From: Adiantum capillus-veneris
Lineage: Eukaryota; Streptophyta; Polypodiopsida; Polypodiales; Pteridaceae
Assembly (NCBI GenBank): GCA_014529385.2
Contig: CM043964.1
Location: 131,357,420 to 131,421,419 of the forward strand
DNA length: 64,000 bases
Direction of reading: 5' to 3'
Shown: positions 11,108 to 21,520 of the stretch, piece by piece
Numbering within the stretch: position 1 is the stretch's first letter
How the letters are laid out: every line of letters starts with the position of its first letter
Translations under genes and position numbers: made by a program
The notes under the pieces: model-generated
The model's input: the letters and a program-made list of their open reading frames with translations, nothing else
The model's database searches: none
What the model was told of the DNA's origin: nothing

Positions 11108-12315
11108 TGATAAACCACTTTTGGTATGTACAAAGTAGTGCATATATGCATGATCATATGTAACTACATGCATTTGGGAGATATACAAAGTGGTTTCAAG
11201 TTTTAAAAATGGGGCAATGTGTGCACATTGTAAATATTCATGCTTGCGTGTCGGCAGTCGAGCATACGTACATGCTTGGATAGGGTACACGGGCCTTGGA
11301 TATGGTTCTAGGTGTCTTATTTCGGCTCTAGATAATGTGTTTGAGCTTTCTAGAATGTAAATAATGCAAGTGAAAAGTGTGGGTACTCTCATCCCGCTCG
11401 AGAAGTTTGACACATGCCGTAACTGTTCATTTGCTGCGCCTGATCTGCGGTGATACGTGCATCGCCCTAGAAGTGGTCAAAAATGGAATGTGGGGATGTG
11501 GAAATGTGCTTTGGGTATCTAGTATCAAGAGTGAAAAATTTGGTGAATTTTGGAGTCCGTTTGTGGTTTTTCCTACAAAAAATGTCCGCCACGGGTCAAA
11601 ATTGGCCAAAACTGGGCCAAAAAAGGTCAAAAAAGGTGTGAAATGGCTTCAAACTGACACATCACTCAAAGTGCCGTGAGTGTTGAGGCTGAGGAGAACT
11701 TTTTGAGTACAATATCAACACTTTCACCCCTTTGTGTGTGGGAGGGAGCAGGGTTCCTACATGTGGTTTAGTGCAGTCCCGTTACATTCGCGTCCTGTTT
11801 TCGAGTGTGTGAAGGAGTGAATGAGAGCTTTCTCTCTTCAAATTTGCACTTGGGAGAGTCTATGGAAGTTATGATTTTTCCATGGATGTGTGTGTGCAAG
11901 GAATTGAGGGAAGAGGTGCGGCTTTCTGCAAGACTATGTGACCCTGTATCGATGCCATTAGGGTTGGCGCTACTCCAAAGAGTCCAACAGAGGGGAGTTT
12001 GGTGAAGTTTTTGCAATGGTTTGAGAGTGGCCTTTTGTGGTTGGAGTTTTTGGTTTCTTGATGGTTTTTCTTGTGTATTTTTGTCACCATCAAGTGTGAT
12101 TTCAAGTGTTGATCACCTCGACTCACCTTGTAGTGTCTGCGGGCAAGCAAGGGCTTGTAGGTCGAGGCGTTTGGAATTTGAATTGAGCTTGTGGGTAGAG
12201 TTTTTAGGGAGATTTTGAGTGGTAGTGAGTGAGGTGAGGAATTCAAGTAAATTCCTTGTGTTGTGTTGAGTTGTCTGGGTGTGTGAGTATGCGCACGACA
12301 TCTTTTGCTCCATCA
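11108..12315 (+). repeat. 5' LTR of element B
   Basis: About 1.2 kb, beginning TGATAAACCACTTTTGG and ending CA five bases before the primer site. It matches 14387-15354 over its first 945 bp or so. It contains a GGTCAAAA-type short repeat cluster near 11590-11635, expanded by one unit in the 3' copy. Confidence 0.8.
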
Positions 12316-12320
12316 TCCTT

Positions 12321-12338
12321 TGGCGATCCCGCTGGGGA
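12321..12338 (+). other. primer-binding site of element B
   Basis: TGGCGATCCCGCTGGGGA follows the LTR end with the same 5-base gap as in element A and shares the TGGnGnnCCCnCTGnGGA pattern. The tRNA is not identified. Confidence 0.5.
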
Positions 12339-12433
12339 GCGAAAATTGCCGGTTGTGCACCCAGAATTTGGATTTTGAGTAGTGATGTACACAAATTTTG
12401 GATGTTGAAGGCCGTTTCATGATGGTGGTGCCA

Positions 12434-13733
12434 TTCCAACCATCAATTTCACAGGTTCTGAGGATGGAGACGTTTGGCTTGCATCATATGAGTTCAACTT
12501 GACATGTTTATGCCGTGCAGTTCCAAGTGAGGCGCAAAAGCTTGCAGGTATCAATCTGGTGGTCAGAGGTAATGCAAGAGAATGGTTTGAGAGACTGTCA
12601 CAGGATGATAAAGTGAATTGGGACAGCTTTAAGATATGCTTTTTGAAGCCGTTTAAAAAGGTGATTCCTCACCAAGATGCATGGAAACAGGTCACTAGTT
12701 TGTTTATGCAAGAGCACGAGTCTATTGCAGATTTTTGGTCAAGATTTGATGATGCTTGGAGAGTGTGGAAAGATGCTCTATTGCATGTAGAAGCCATGTC
12801 TAAAGAGGAATTTTATTCCGCATTTACAAATAGCCAAAGAATACAGGTATTCACGAGTTTGTTACGACCAATCCTTAAAGTGAAAGTGCAAGAGAAAGAG
12901 CCGAATTCCATGCGTGAAGCATTGAAGATAGCACTGCAAAAAGAAAGAAAGCTATGCATTGCCACAGGCATGAAGTTTCCTTTTTCAATACATGGTATGG
13001 ATAGTGTAGATGACCTGTATGTGCATAAAGTCACAGTTTTGCAGGTGCTCATGCTAGCAAGGATAATATCTTGGATATAGGTGTGGATTCCCATATGCGC
13101 AAAGTCGATGCAAATGAAATATGTGAAGAAATTTTGGAGAGCATACACATGCCCATGGTGCAAAATGGCAAGGACGCATTAAACAAATGTAAAATTTTGG
13201 GCACTAGCATGGGAAGTAAAGATGATGAGAGTGAAATTGAAGAGGATGAGAGAGCCTATGATGGGGATGCATCTAATACTGAAAAGAGGTGGTGCGATGA
13301 TGGCATAGAATTGCTAGATCCATTGAAGGATATGGTATCCTTGCATGAAGAGCAACGTATGTTTTGGGAAGGAGCTTTGCAACAACATGGCATGGATGCT
13401 TGCATTGATGATGAGATGATGGACTATGGTCAGGGAGTTTCAACATCAAGCAAAGATGACGTAGGAGATAATGATGCTATGATGGTTGATGTGACCTTGG
13501 GTCCATGTGCTTTACGAGAGCTAGGGGTTGGGCAACCCTATAGTGTTTGTGATGCAAAGACATTGGGTCATGCAGGTGATAGGGACAAGTTCTATGTATG
13601 CAAGGATTTGATGCTAGTGCCATCTCCAAGGGATGTCCATGAGAATATGCGACCTATGGTTGTTAAGTATAAACTTCTTGAGGATGGGGTAGACAAGGAG
13701 GTTAAAGTAACCTTTTGCTTTCATCATGATTGA
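12434..13733 (+). pseudogene. gag-like protein with acidic extension (element B)
   Basis: The frame opens upstream of 12499 without a clear ATG. FTGSEDGDVWLASYEFNL aligns with the start of the element A protein. Capsid motifs NLVVRGNAREWFERL and SIADFWSRFDDAW are present up to about 12960. Near 13040 the frame shifts by one base to the stretch 13071-13733. That part is very acidic (ESEIEEDERAYDGD) and contains GVGQPYSVC, which resembles GVGQPCLG in element A, and then ends. No zinc knuckle or pol domain follows. Best read as a decayed ORF of the same class as in element A. Confidence 0.68.
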
Positions 13734-13858
13734 TGGATGCATTTCACAAACTTCAATGTATGTTTAGGACATATCCCTTTATCTTTGACGATCCTAATTG
13801 GCAATTGGCAAGTCTTGGGGCTAGTTGGCATGATGAAGACTGGGTGATGATGTCTTAA

Positions 13859-14227
13859 TTGGCCTTGTATGCATGTCTTTGTCTTTTCAAGTGGCAAATG
13901 TCTTATCTGAATGAAGAAGATGCTGGTGATAGTGTTTTTGAAGCGTGTTTTCAATTTTGGAATGGAGTTGTTAATGTTGGGAGTGATTGTCTCTTGGGCG
14001 TGGGGAGTGAAGAGCAATCAATGCATCAAGAAGATAATGCGAGATTTATGGTTGTCAATCAAATGGGCTCTAGTTATGAATTGCATTTTGAGGTATTTGT
14101 GGGTTCTACTTATTGGAAAAGAGTATGGTACAACATGGCATGTGCCAACCTTGAAGAAGATTCAGATTATTCCTGGGATCCAGGTGGAGGATGGCATTCA
14201 TGCAAGAAGATAAAAGCTTTCTTATAA
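13859..14227 (+). pseudogene. C-terminal piece of the element B acidic ORF
   Basis: In a third frame relative to the gag part, this stretch encodes an acidic segment ending FVGSTYWKRVWYNM, then DSDYSWDPGGGWH. The SWDPGGGW end resembles the FDPGGAY end of the element A protein and lies at the matching place, just before the inverted repeat and polypurine tract. The 13734-13858 part is read only through frameshifts. Confidence 0.5.
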
Positions 14228-14352
14228 TTTGGTGTGAGTGGAAGTCTTGGGCACATAGGTGGTGCTATGAAGCTTGATGAGTTTGCCTATGATCCTGGAA
14301 GAATTTTGGGGTCACTTTTTCAGTTTTTTTGTCACTGTTTGATGCAAGCGTT

Positions 14353-14380
14353 GAGCATAAATGCTCTACTTGGGGTTGGA
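14353..14380 (+). other. inverted repeat plus polypurine tract of element B
   Basis: GAGCATAAATGCTC (14353-14366) is followed by TGGGGTTGGA and CAA directly before the 3' LTR. It is the counterpart of 10007-10034 in element A; the order and spacing are conserved although the purine tracts differ. Confidence 0.68.
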
Positions 14381-14383
14381 CAA

Positions 14384-15354
14384 TGATGATAAACCACTTT
14401 TGGTATGTACAAAGTAGTGCGTATATGCATGATCATATGTACAAAAATATGTAAATACATGTATTTGGGAGAATTACAAAGTGGTTTCAAGTTTTAAAAA
14501 TGGGGCAACGTGTGCACATTGTAAATATTCATGCTTGCGTGTCAGCAGTCGAGCATACGTACATGCCTGGATAGGATATCGGGGCCTTGGATATGGTTCT
14601 AGGTGGCTTATTTTGGCTCTTGATAATTTTTTTGATCTTTCTAGAATGTAAATAATGCAAGTGACAAGTGTGGGTACTCTCATCCCACTCGAGAAGTTTT
14701 ACACATGCGGTAACTGTCTATTTGCGGCGCCTGATCAGCGGTGATACGTGCATCGCCCTAGAAGTGGTCAAAAATGGAATGTGGGGATGTGGAAATGTGA
14801 TTTGGGTATCAAGGATCAAGCGTGAAAAATTTGGTGAATGTTGGAGTCCGTTTGGGGTTTTTCCTGCAAAAAATGCCCGCTAGGGGTCAAAATTGACCAA
14901 AACTGGGCCAAAAAGGTCAAAAATGGTCAAAAAAGGTGTGAAATGGCTTCAAATTGACACATCACTCACGGTGCCGTGAGTGTTGAGGCTGAGGAGAAAT
15001 TTTGGAGTACAATATCAACACTTTCACCCCTTTGTGTGTGGGAGGGAGCAGGGTTCCTACATGTGGTCTAGTGCAGTCCCGTTGCGTTCGCGTCCTGTTT
15101 TCGAGTGTGTGGAGGAGTGAATGAGAGCTTTCTCTCTTCATTTTTGTATTTGGGAGAGTCTATGGAAGTTCTAAGGTTTCCATGGATGTGTGTGTGTGTA
15201 AGGAATTGTGGGAAGAAGGTGCGGCTTTCTGCAAGACTATGTGACCCTGTATCGGTGCCATTAGGGTTGACGCTACTCCAAAGAGTCCAACAGAAGGGAG
15301 TTTGGTGAAGTTTTTGCGATGGTTTGAGAGTGGAATTTTGTGGCTGGAGTTTTT
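14384..15354 (+). repeat. 3' LTR of element B, 3'-truncated
   Basis: Matches 11108-12050 and stops after CTGGAGTTTTTGG, where element A LTR sequence (CAAGCCAACTTG, matching 7389) resumes. The last 270 bp or so of the LTR are missing. Confidence 0.78.
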
Positions 15355-15864
15355 GGCAAGCCAACTTGAAGATTTCTTGAGAGGGTTTCATTTGATCCTA
15401 CACTAAAGGAGGGCAGTTTCTACATAATTCCATCATTAAACACTTTCTGACTAATCGGGCTGAATTGTCATAGTCGCTCTACTCTCACTATTTGTGCAAA
15501 TGTTACTATGTTTTGTTTTTTCTGTTATGACTATATGTTCCATATGTACTGGGAGTTTCTGCCTTGAGGATGGAAGTTTGCAAAAAAACTTGAGTCTATC
15601 AATAATCTTGGGATATCTGAGGGCATCGAAATGGCTTATATGTGATTACATGGTGTTATGCTTAAAGGTCGAGATAATAGAGTACGTGCTTTGTGGTCAA
15701 ATGTTTGCAATTAGGGATGGTCGGGATTAGTCTTGGACAATAGCTGTTTGCAGATTGCGTATCATGGTGTGTGTGTGCTAGGGGATAGGGGTGTTGTGAG
15801 ATCACTGAGCTATATAGAGGCATCGAGTTTATGTGTTGCTGGTTTTCCCACTTCCCCCTTTCCA
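15355..15864 (+). repeat. 3' LTR of element A, second part
   Basis: Matches 7388-7901 with few differences, including the TTTCCCACTTCCCCCTTTCCA end. After CA at 15863-15864 the sequence changes to integrase-coding DNA of element C. Confidence 0.8.
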
Positions 15865-15865
15865 A

Positions 15866-16776
15866 CGTGAGAACGTAATGTATGAATCTCATGCTCTTCC
15901 TTATGCGGGGCATAGAGGGATTCATTCTACCTTAAAGGGAATTGAAACATATTTCTATTGGCCTACCATGAAAGCAAACATACAAGAGTATGTTTCTAAA
16001 TGTGTGGTATGGCAAAAGACGAAGTTTGATAGAAGGAAGCAACTTGGATTGCTTCAACCCTTGCCAATCCCTAATTCACCATGGGAGAGCATATCCATGG
16101 ATTTTATCTTTGGATTGCCTAAGTCTATCCATGGGAATATGTGAATATGGACGATAGCAGACAGGTCCAGTAAACAAGCTCATTTTATACATGTCAAAAA
16201 GACTATCAAAGACCATCAAATGGCAACCCTCTTCATATCACAAATCTTCAAGTACCATGGCTTGCCAATGTCCATAGTGTCAGATAGAGATCTTAGAATG
16301 ACCAGTAATTTCTGGAAGGGTCTCTTTGAGAATTTAGGGACAAGGCTAAACTTCTCTTCGACCTATCACCCACAAACAGATGGCCAAAGTGAAATAGCTA
16401 ACCTAACAATTCTTCATCTACTAAAAGCCTATGTAATGGAATTAAATCAAAGATCCCAATAGGAGAAGTACTTACCCTTAGTGGAGTATGCCTACAATAA
16501 CACTGTACATACTTCCACGAGACAAGCAGTACCTTTTGAGGTAATTGAGGGAAGATAAAAATTTTCCTTGCTACTTAAGGTACACGGGAAGATCTTCGCT
16601 GCAGATGAGTATAGCCGAGAACTACAAGAATCTTTCCAAAAGATTTAAGGATACTATCTCTATCTCACAGCAAAGGCGAAAGGCTGCCGCCGACAAGCAC
16701 AGAAAATCCCAAGCCTTTAAAGAAAATGACTGGGTCTTACTCAAATTTTCCAAGGCTCAATTAAGGCACACGACGG
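15866..16776 (+). pseudogene. Ty3/gypsy integrase (element C), split and truncated
   Basis: Reads through the zinc-binding region (HALPYAGHRGIHSTLKGIE, then CVVWQK, where the usual CxxC has one Cys changed), the first catalytic Asp (SMDFIFGLP), the second (IVSDRDLRM) and the Glu motif (YHPQTDGQSE). The C-terminal KYLPLVEYAYN and VLLKFSKAQLRHTT stretches follow. Stops or frame changes occur near 16142, 16460 and 16555. DDE residues are present, so the core was once functional. It is cut at 16776 by the insertion of element D. Upstream RT/RNase H of this element is absent; the left side is the element A LTR. Confidence 0.83.
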
Positions 16777-17488
16777 TGTCGGGGATAATGTGTTTGAAAC
16801 GTGACCTGGGCAGGCGCCGGGCCTCTGGCTGTGGGAGGTGCGAGAGACTAGAACCAAGACATAAAGCAAAAGAATCTGAAAACACCTAAAATGCTTAAAA
16901 ATTGACAACCGGAATGTTTTATGCTGCTAATGATTAGCTGAAGTGAAATTCGATTACAAAATTTTTCCGTTAACGGCACTGATGGTGTTAGGAGAGTTTA
17001 ATGCTCTCAAATTAGATCACGACTGTAAATTTCTCACGTATGCTTGCCATTAGAGCCATTTGAAGATGATCACGATGTACATATCCGGTAAAATTCCTTG
17101 GTTGATGCCCTTGTAATTCCCAATTATGGTAGAGCGATGTTTTCCTCTCTCCTAGTTATCTTACCGCTCCCTTATTTTGCTAGCTAACCCCAGACTCCCT
17201 GAATGATTGCCGAGTTCTAACATCTGCTCTTGCCATAATTCACTCGCCTTATCTTTTCCTTGCGGGATCTGCTTATCTGCTCTTGCCAAACTTCTCTCGC
17301 CTTAGCTTTCCCTTGCCGGGATCTGCTTATCTGCTCTTGCCAAGCACCCTTCTCATTATTGAACTAATTCGAGGTCGAGGACGAGAGAGACTTCGATCTT
17401 GCTTCTTCTCCCGATTGCCTTGCTTACCTTCTTTCACTTGATTACAGCCGAGAGAGGGATAGGAAACTCCTTGCTTTGATTGGAGATC

Positions 17489-17558
<70 letters not shown>

Positions 17559-18992
17559 ACCTTGCTTACCCTCACCTCCTTGCCTTGCTTTGCTTGCTTC
17601 CTTCAAGCTCGAGAGGGAGAGAGGAAAGCTTGCTTGCCTCGAGGACGAGAGCGAGAAAGATCGAGCTCTTCCCCCCCGCCTTGCCCTTAGTTGATGACCT
17701 CCTCGTTAACTCTTCTTTGCCAACACCCTCATGCAAAAGGCCCCATCCTAATAATAGTGTGTGCCCCCTTAGCAGTGGCGCCCGGCGTCACTGACATTGC
17801 GTAGGAATTGACGATATGATGTGGCAAGCTCGGACGATGACCTGCATGGAAATGAGTGGAGCCACGACTAAACAATTTCACTTCTACCTACTAAGCAACT
17901 TTTGTTTCATCGACATGCACATCCAATGCTCATGGCTCCCCACGCGAGCTGTTTTCTTCTGCATGCGCTCGTTCTACGCCATGGCCTCCATGCCTTTCTC
18001 TTTTCTTTTCCCATTTGCCTTTATTAAGACCCTATTGGGTGGCCATTGAAGAGGGCTTTGGGCGGCCGGCTTAACCTTTTTGAATATGGGTGGCATGAGG
18101 CCCTTGGGCGGCCATGCCATAAGGCTTTGGCTTTGGGCACCACACTTGGCATACATTGTGACCAAAGCATTGCCAAGAAAAACTTATTTCTCCCAGCAGT
18201 CCTTGGCTAACAATATCGTCATGAATTTCAATGTCGTAAAAGTCTTGAATAGTTCCACATGCCTGCAACAACAAGCAAGTATAAGTGATTGCATTTGACG
18301 TAAGGTCTTCCCATCACATTCAATCAAAGAGTGCCAGACTAGCCAGGCATTGCCAATTACGACTACCGCCGGACAACATTGGACGGGCTTTGACGCACAT
18401 ACCGATTAAAGCACTGCTATCTCAAACACTTATTCTGTTGTATTCAAAACCCTTGCTGCTACTCAAAACTCCCAGACAGAACACCGAACGAGCGGACTGG
18501 ACTGGTACGGAATAGGCCCCCGGTGAATCTTTATCGGGCAATATCTTGGCGACCGGGACTCCGATCACTGATCTGAAAAGATTGACGCGCTCTACAATGT
18601 GAGCACTTCAGGACCATGCATTCGTTTCATTTCTGTCCCCTCAGCTGCAGTTGCCCAATCCGGTACGGATCTGCAATCGACTCAAACTTCGAACTGTCAT
18701 AACTTCTTCAACGTAGCTCCAGTCGACGAGCCGTAAAAACAGGCCGGTAGAGCACTTCAAGCACTGCAATTCAAGATCATAATCTTCCATCTGTGCTCAC
18801 TTCAAGCATAATCATTTTTGGCATCATTAAGTCATCTGTTGGCCCTTTTAAGCCGTATCTGGCATACATTAATCATTAAACTTGGCCTGTTAACAAGCCC
18901 TGGTCACTGACCATTAATCAAGTAAGCTTTAAATAAGCTCGATATGTATTTTTCTAGCATCTTTCTTAGCATGGGAGCGGAGCTGCACGACA
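16777..18992 (-). repeat. 3' LTR of element D (left copy)
   Basis: 2.2 kb, TGTCG to CGACA. It contains a (GA)n tract at 17486-17555 and TTGCC-rich runs near 17260-17345. The first 780 bp or so match the right copy; the rest has no partner in this window. There is no coding sequence in it. Confidence 0.75.
17486..17555. repeat. (GA)n microsatellite in element D LTR
   Basis: About 70 bp of uninterrupted GA repeats. The right LTR has its own GA tract at 30952-31008 preceded by a G run, so the tract length and edge differ between copies. Confidence 0.95.
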
Positions 18993-19005
18993 TCCACCCC
19001 CTTTG
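18993..19005 (-). other. polypurine tract of element D
   Basis: The minus strand reads AAAGGGGGTGGA immediately before the LTR start TGTCG. Element E has AGAGGGGGTGGA at the same place (23537-23549), with further similarity upstream (GGTnTGTGCC-type bases on the plus strand). Confidence 0.75.
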
Positions 19006-19609
19006 AACCTACACAGTCTCCGGTCTGTGCCAACCACACTTATAAAGCATCATCAAGAGCATCGTCCGACTCATGTAGCTGTACGGAAAATGAAATAAGG
19101 CTTATACCCTATCATCAATGTTCTAGCTTGATCATTAGGTAGCTATCCATCAAAAATCTTTGAACTGTATCTGTTGTATCTTCAAAGCATTCAATTATGG
19201 ATAACTTGTTTAGTGAACCCCACCAGACTCAAGTGCTTCAGTTAATGATACACACGGCTTGACCATTAAGCTCTCTTTAAGGAACCCTGTCAAGCTCAAG
19301 TATGCCTTACTCTGTCTACACACGGAATGACTGTCAAGTCCTTTACCTCAAGTTCTGGTAGCAGAACCAACTCAAAAGATGTAAAGATACTTCATTAATT
19401 GTCCAAAGAAGTTAGTTGGAAGCCAGCCATGTTATCTTATTGAATGCATAACGAGAAAATTTTCTGAATTAGCATAATCTAGAAAACAAAATCTTGTATC
19501 ATGTAGCCTGCTACATCAGGCATCTGTTATCCTCTGCATCTGCAACTTGCACTTTAGTAGCCCCCCACGATCAAACGGGGTAATAAGGAATTTCCCACAC
19601 ATTGGGACA
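19006..19609 (-). other. 3' untranslated part of element D
   Basis: About 600 bp between the polypurine tract and the last recognisable codons. It is AT-rich, with repeated CAAG/CATTAA words and no domain or RNA gene that I can see. Confidence 0.4.
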
Positions 19610-21490
19610 TCATAATCCACATGAGCATACATTTCCTGTATCAATCAACATCAAGCATTTCTGGTGCAAATATGCTCCCCTTGGTTCAAATAGTACGCAA
19701 TTACTATGCATACTTAACAGTATCCATCCATATTGAATCTGCTTATGAACATCCTTAGAATCTCCTGGGTCAAACACCATTGAGATCACATAGCATTGAT
19801 GGGCTCCGCAATATACTAGAGCTTCACCTGAAGTATAGTGCAACACCCACATCTCATAAACTTTTGGCAACTTAAGCTCGTTACCAGAAATCATTAAAGA
19901 AATCTGACTCCCTTTTACTGGAAGCCAAGACATCACTGAAATCAGCATCATTAGGAATAGCATCCAAATCCAGCCACATTTGGCACATTGTCATGAAAAA
20001 CTCTGTGCACTTTTTGCAGTATAAAGGATGAATATTTAGCATCATCACCCCCTCTAGCTTCATAGCCATCACAAAAAAATCTTGTTAGTCTCTTGACCTG
20101 TATCATTAGAGGAATTTTTACCTGTTGGGTTTTCATCTTGATAATGAAAAACAACTTTATCTTGTAAATCTTCATCCATAACATCCTCGGGAAAATCACC
20201 CTTGGAAGTCTCAACATTAATCAAAATTGTAGGAGTTATCTCCTCATGTAGCCCATGTACAAGCATAGATGTAAAATCCCTGTCTATAATCTGCTCACAA
20301 TCAGCATGATCCGACCAATCTTCATACATATCCATATCATCCTCTACTTCCTCATCTGCATTCATGTTACTTAGCAATACATCATAGCACATCAAAGGAT
20401 CATCTGGCGTCCCCTCTGAAGAGGTACACACATCAAGAAGCTCTTCTATACTGCCATAAACATCTCCTTTAGATCTAGACAGAAATTCATCGATTATAGC
20501 ATCCTCTTCTACGATAGCATGATCTGCAAGCATATTGTTAGTAGAAATCATAGGTTCATGGACATCCTCAGGCTCATCCTATGTTGGGTCCACAATCTTA
20601 GTCACTTCATCAGCTACTGTGTATATAATAGCTTTATTTATGCAATCATATGTACCAAACATTTTGTCTTGCTCGGCTATAGTGCTGATAGTTTTAGTAA
20701 TGTCCTATAGAGGCTCATCTTCTTGATAAACTCCTTCAGAATAACCCATGTCAAGGTCAACAACTTGTGAACCACTTGCTATACAGTCTATGTCTTCACT
20801 GGAACCATTATTAGAGGTAGCGTCCATGCGAGCAATCTTTGAAAAAATTTTATATAAGCTTGTTTCAACAACAAATTCATCATTTACCTTTTCTTCGTTG
20901 CTCAAAATAAGATCCTCTCGAACTGAATCTGCTACTTTCAGCTCAACATTTTCTTTGGCTTTGCTTCTTGCAGAAATATGCTCCCAGAATTCATCATAGT
21001 TGAGGATCTGCATCTGATCCCCTTCACCTTTACTGAAGACAACCTTACTTCATTCAGCAATCTCCTTTATTTCCCAATCTAGAATCCTTGAGCTTTCGTA
21101 AATAAATTCCTCTCCAAAATACTCCCACCGTGTGGGATATGCTTCTACCAGTTCTTGAACCTGCTTTTTAAAATCCGAGTTTACAACCTCCTCAAAGGAT
21201 GCAATCATCCGATTTTTTGGAACATTTCGGCTCTTCATCTCAGCTTCATAACATGCAATAAAACCTTCTGGATCATATCCCTAAAAATTATAATACTGCT
21301 CCCGAACAGCATCAAGTGCTAGCTCTACAGTATAATCGGTCTGCTTTATTATCTGCATGGCTTTTGCTTCCTGTAGATACCCCTGAACCAATTCCATCAT
21401 TTTTGGCAAATCTGTAACTGCCCGATTTTTATCAAATCCATTGGCACTGAAATCTTCAATAAACTGCTTTAGCTGTTCTGGCATCTCCAT
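19610..21490 (-). pseudogene. gag-like/acidic ORF of element D, pol-less
   Basis: Read leftwards from ATG 21490. One frame is kept from 21490 to 20069, broken by TAG at 21281, TGA at 21050, TAG at 20705 and TAG at 20579, each where Gln or Arg would fit. The start (MEMPEQLKQFIEDFSANGF) and the segment AEMKSRNVPKNRMIASF with FKKQVQELVEAYPTRWEYF look like capsid helices of gag. The following 500 residues or so are acidic (EEVEDDMDMYEDWSDHADCE). After frame changes near 20080-19960 the protein ends IQYGWILLSMHSNCVLFEPRGAY, which resembles HSQCFVFDPGGAY at the end of the element A protein. No protease, RT, RNase H or integrase is present. Confidence 0.65.
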
Positions 21491-21510
21491 CTTTACCTGC
21501 CACCCCGGCT

Positions 21511-21520
21511 CGTTTCGCGT
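21511..21520 (-). other. left half of element D primer-binding site
   Basis: CGTTTCGCGT joins, after removal of element E and one GCGT copy, with CGGGTTCACCA at 30210-30220. The joined plus-strand sequence ends TCGCGTCGGGTTCACCA, matching the 3' end of plant tRNA-Trp (GATTCACGTCGGGTTCACCA) at most positions. The minus strand is therefore the primer site. Confidence 0.72.

Larger units (their letters stand above)
11108..15354 (+). mobile_element. element B: pol-less LTR retrotransposon nested in element A
   Basis: LTRs start TGATAAACC at 11108 and at 14387 (or TGATGATAAACC at 14384). The primer site is at 12321, a gag-like region lies at 12434-13733, a C-terminal piece at 13859-14227, and an inverted repeat with polypurine tract just before the 3' LTR. 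The insertion lies in the 3' LTR of element A. The right junction is not a clean insertion: about 270 bp of the B 3' LTR and about 430 bp of the A LTR are missing there, so a deletion fused the two. Confidence 0.82.
6324..15864 (+). mobile_element. element A: pol-less LTR retrotransposon with element B nested inside
   Basis: Direct repeats define the LTRs: 6324-6955 matches 10477-11107, and 7388-7901 matches 15355-15864. The 3' copy is split by element B (11108-15354). A primer site follows the 5' LTR (7907). A polypurine tract and a small inverted repeat precede the 3' LTR (10007-10034). The 3' LTR starts at 10038 (TGATGG), so the 5' LTR has lost its first 440 bp or so. That explains why no target-site duplication is seen and why its left flank (minus-strand integrase) differs from its right flank (plus-strand integrase). 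The interior encodes one gag-like ORF with an acidic extension and no protease, RT or integrase. Confidence 0.82.

Noticed and set aside
10874-11413. Minus-strand protein spanning the A/B junction
   Set aside because: The frame crosses the insertion boundary between two LTRs and has no domain. It is open by chance.
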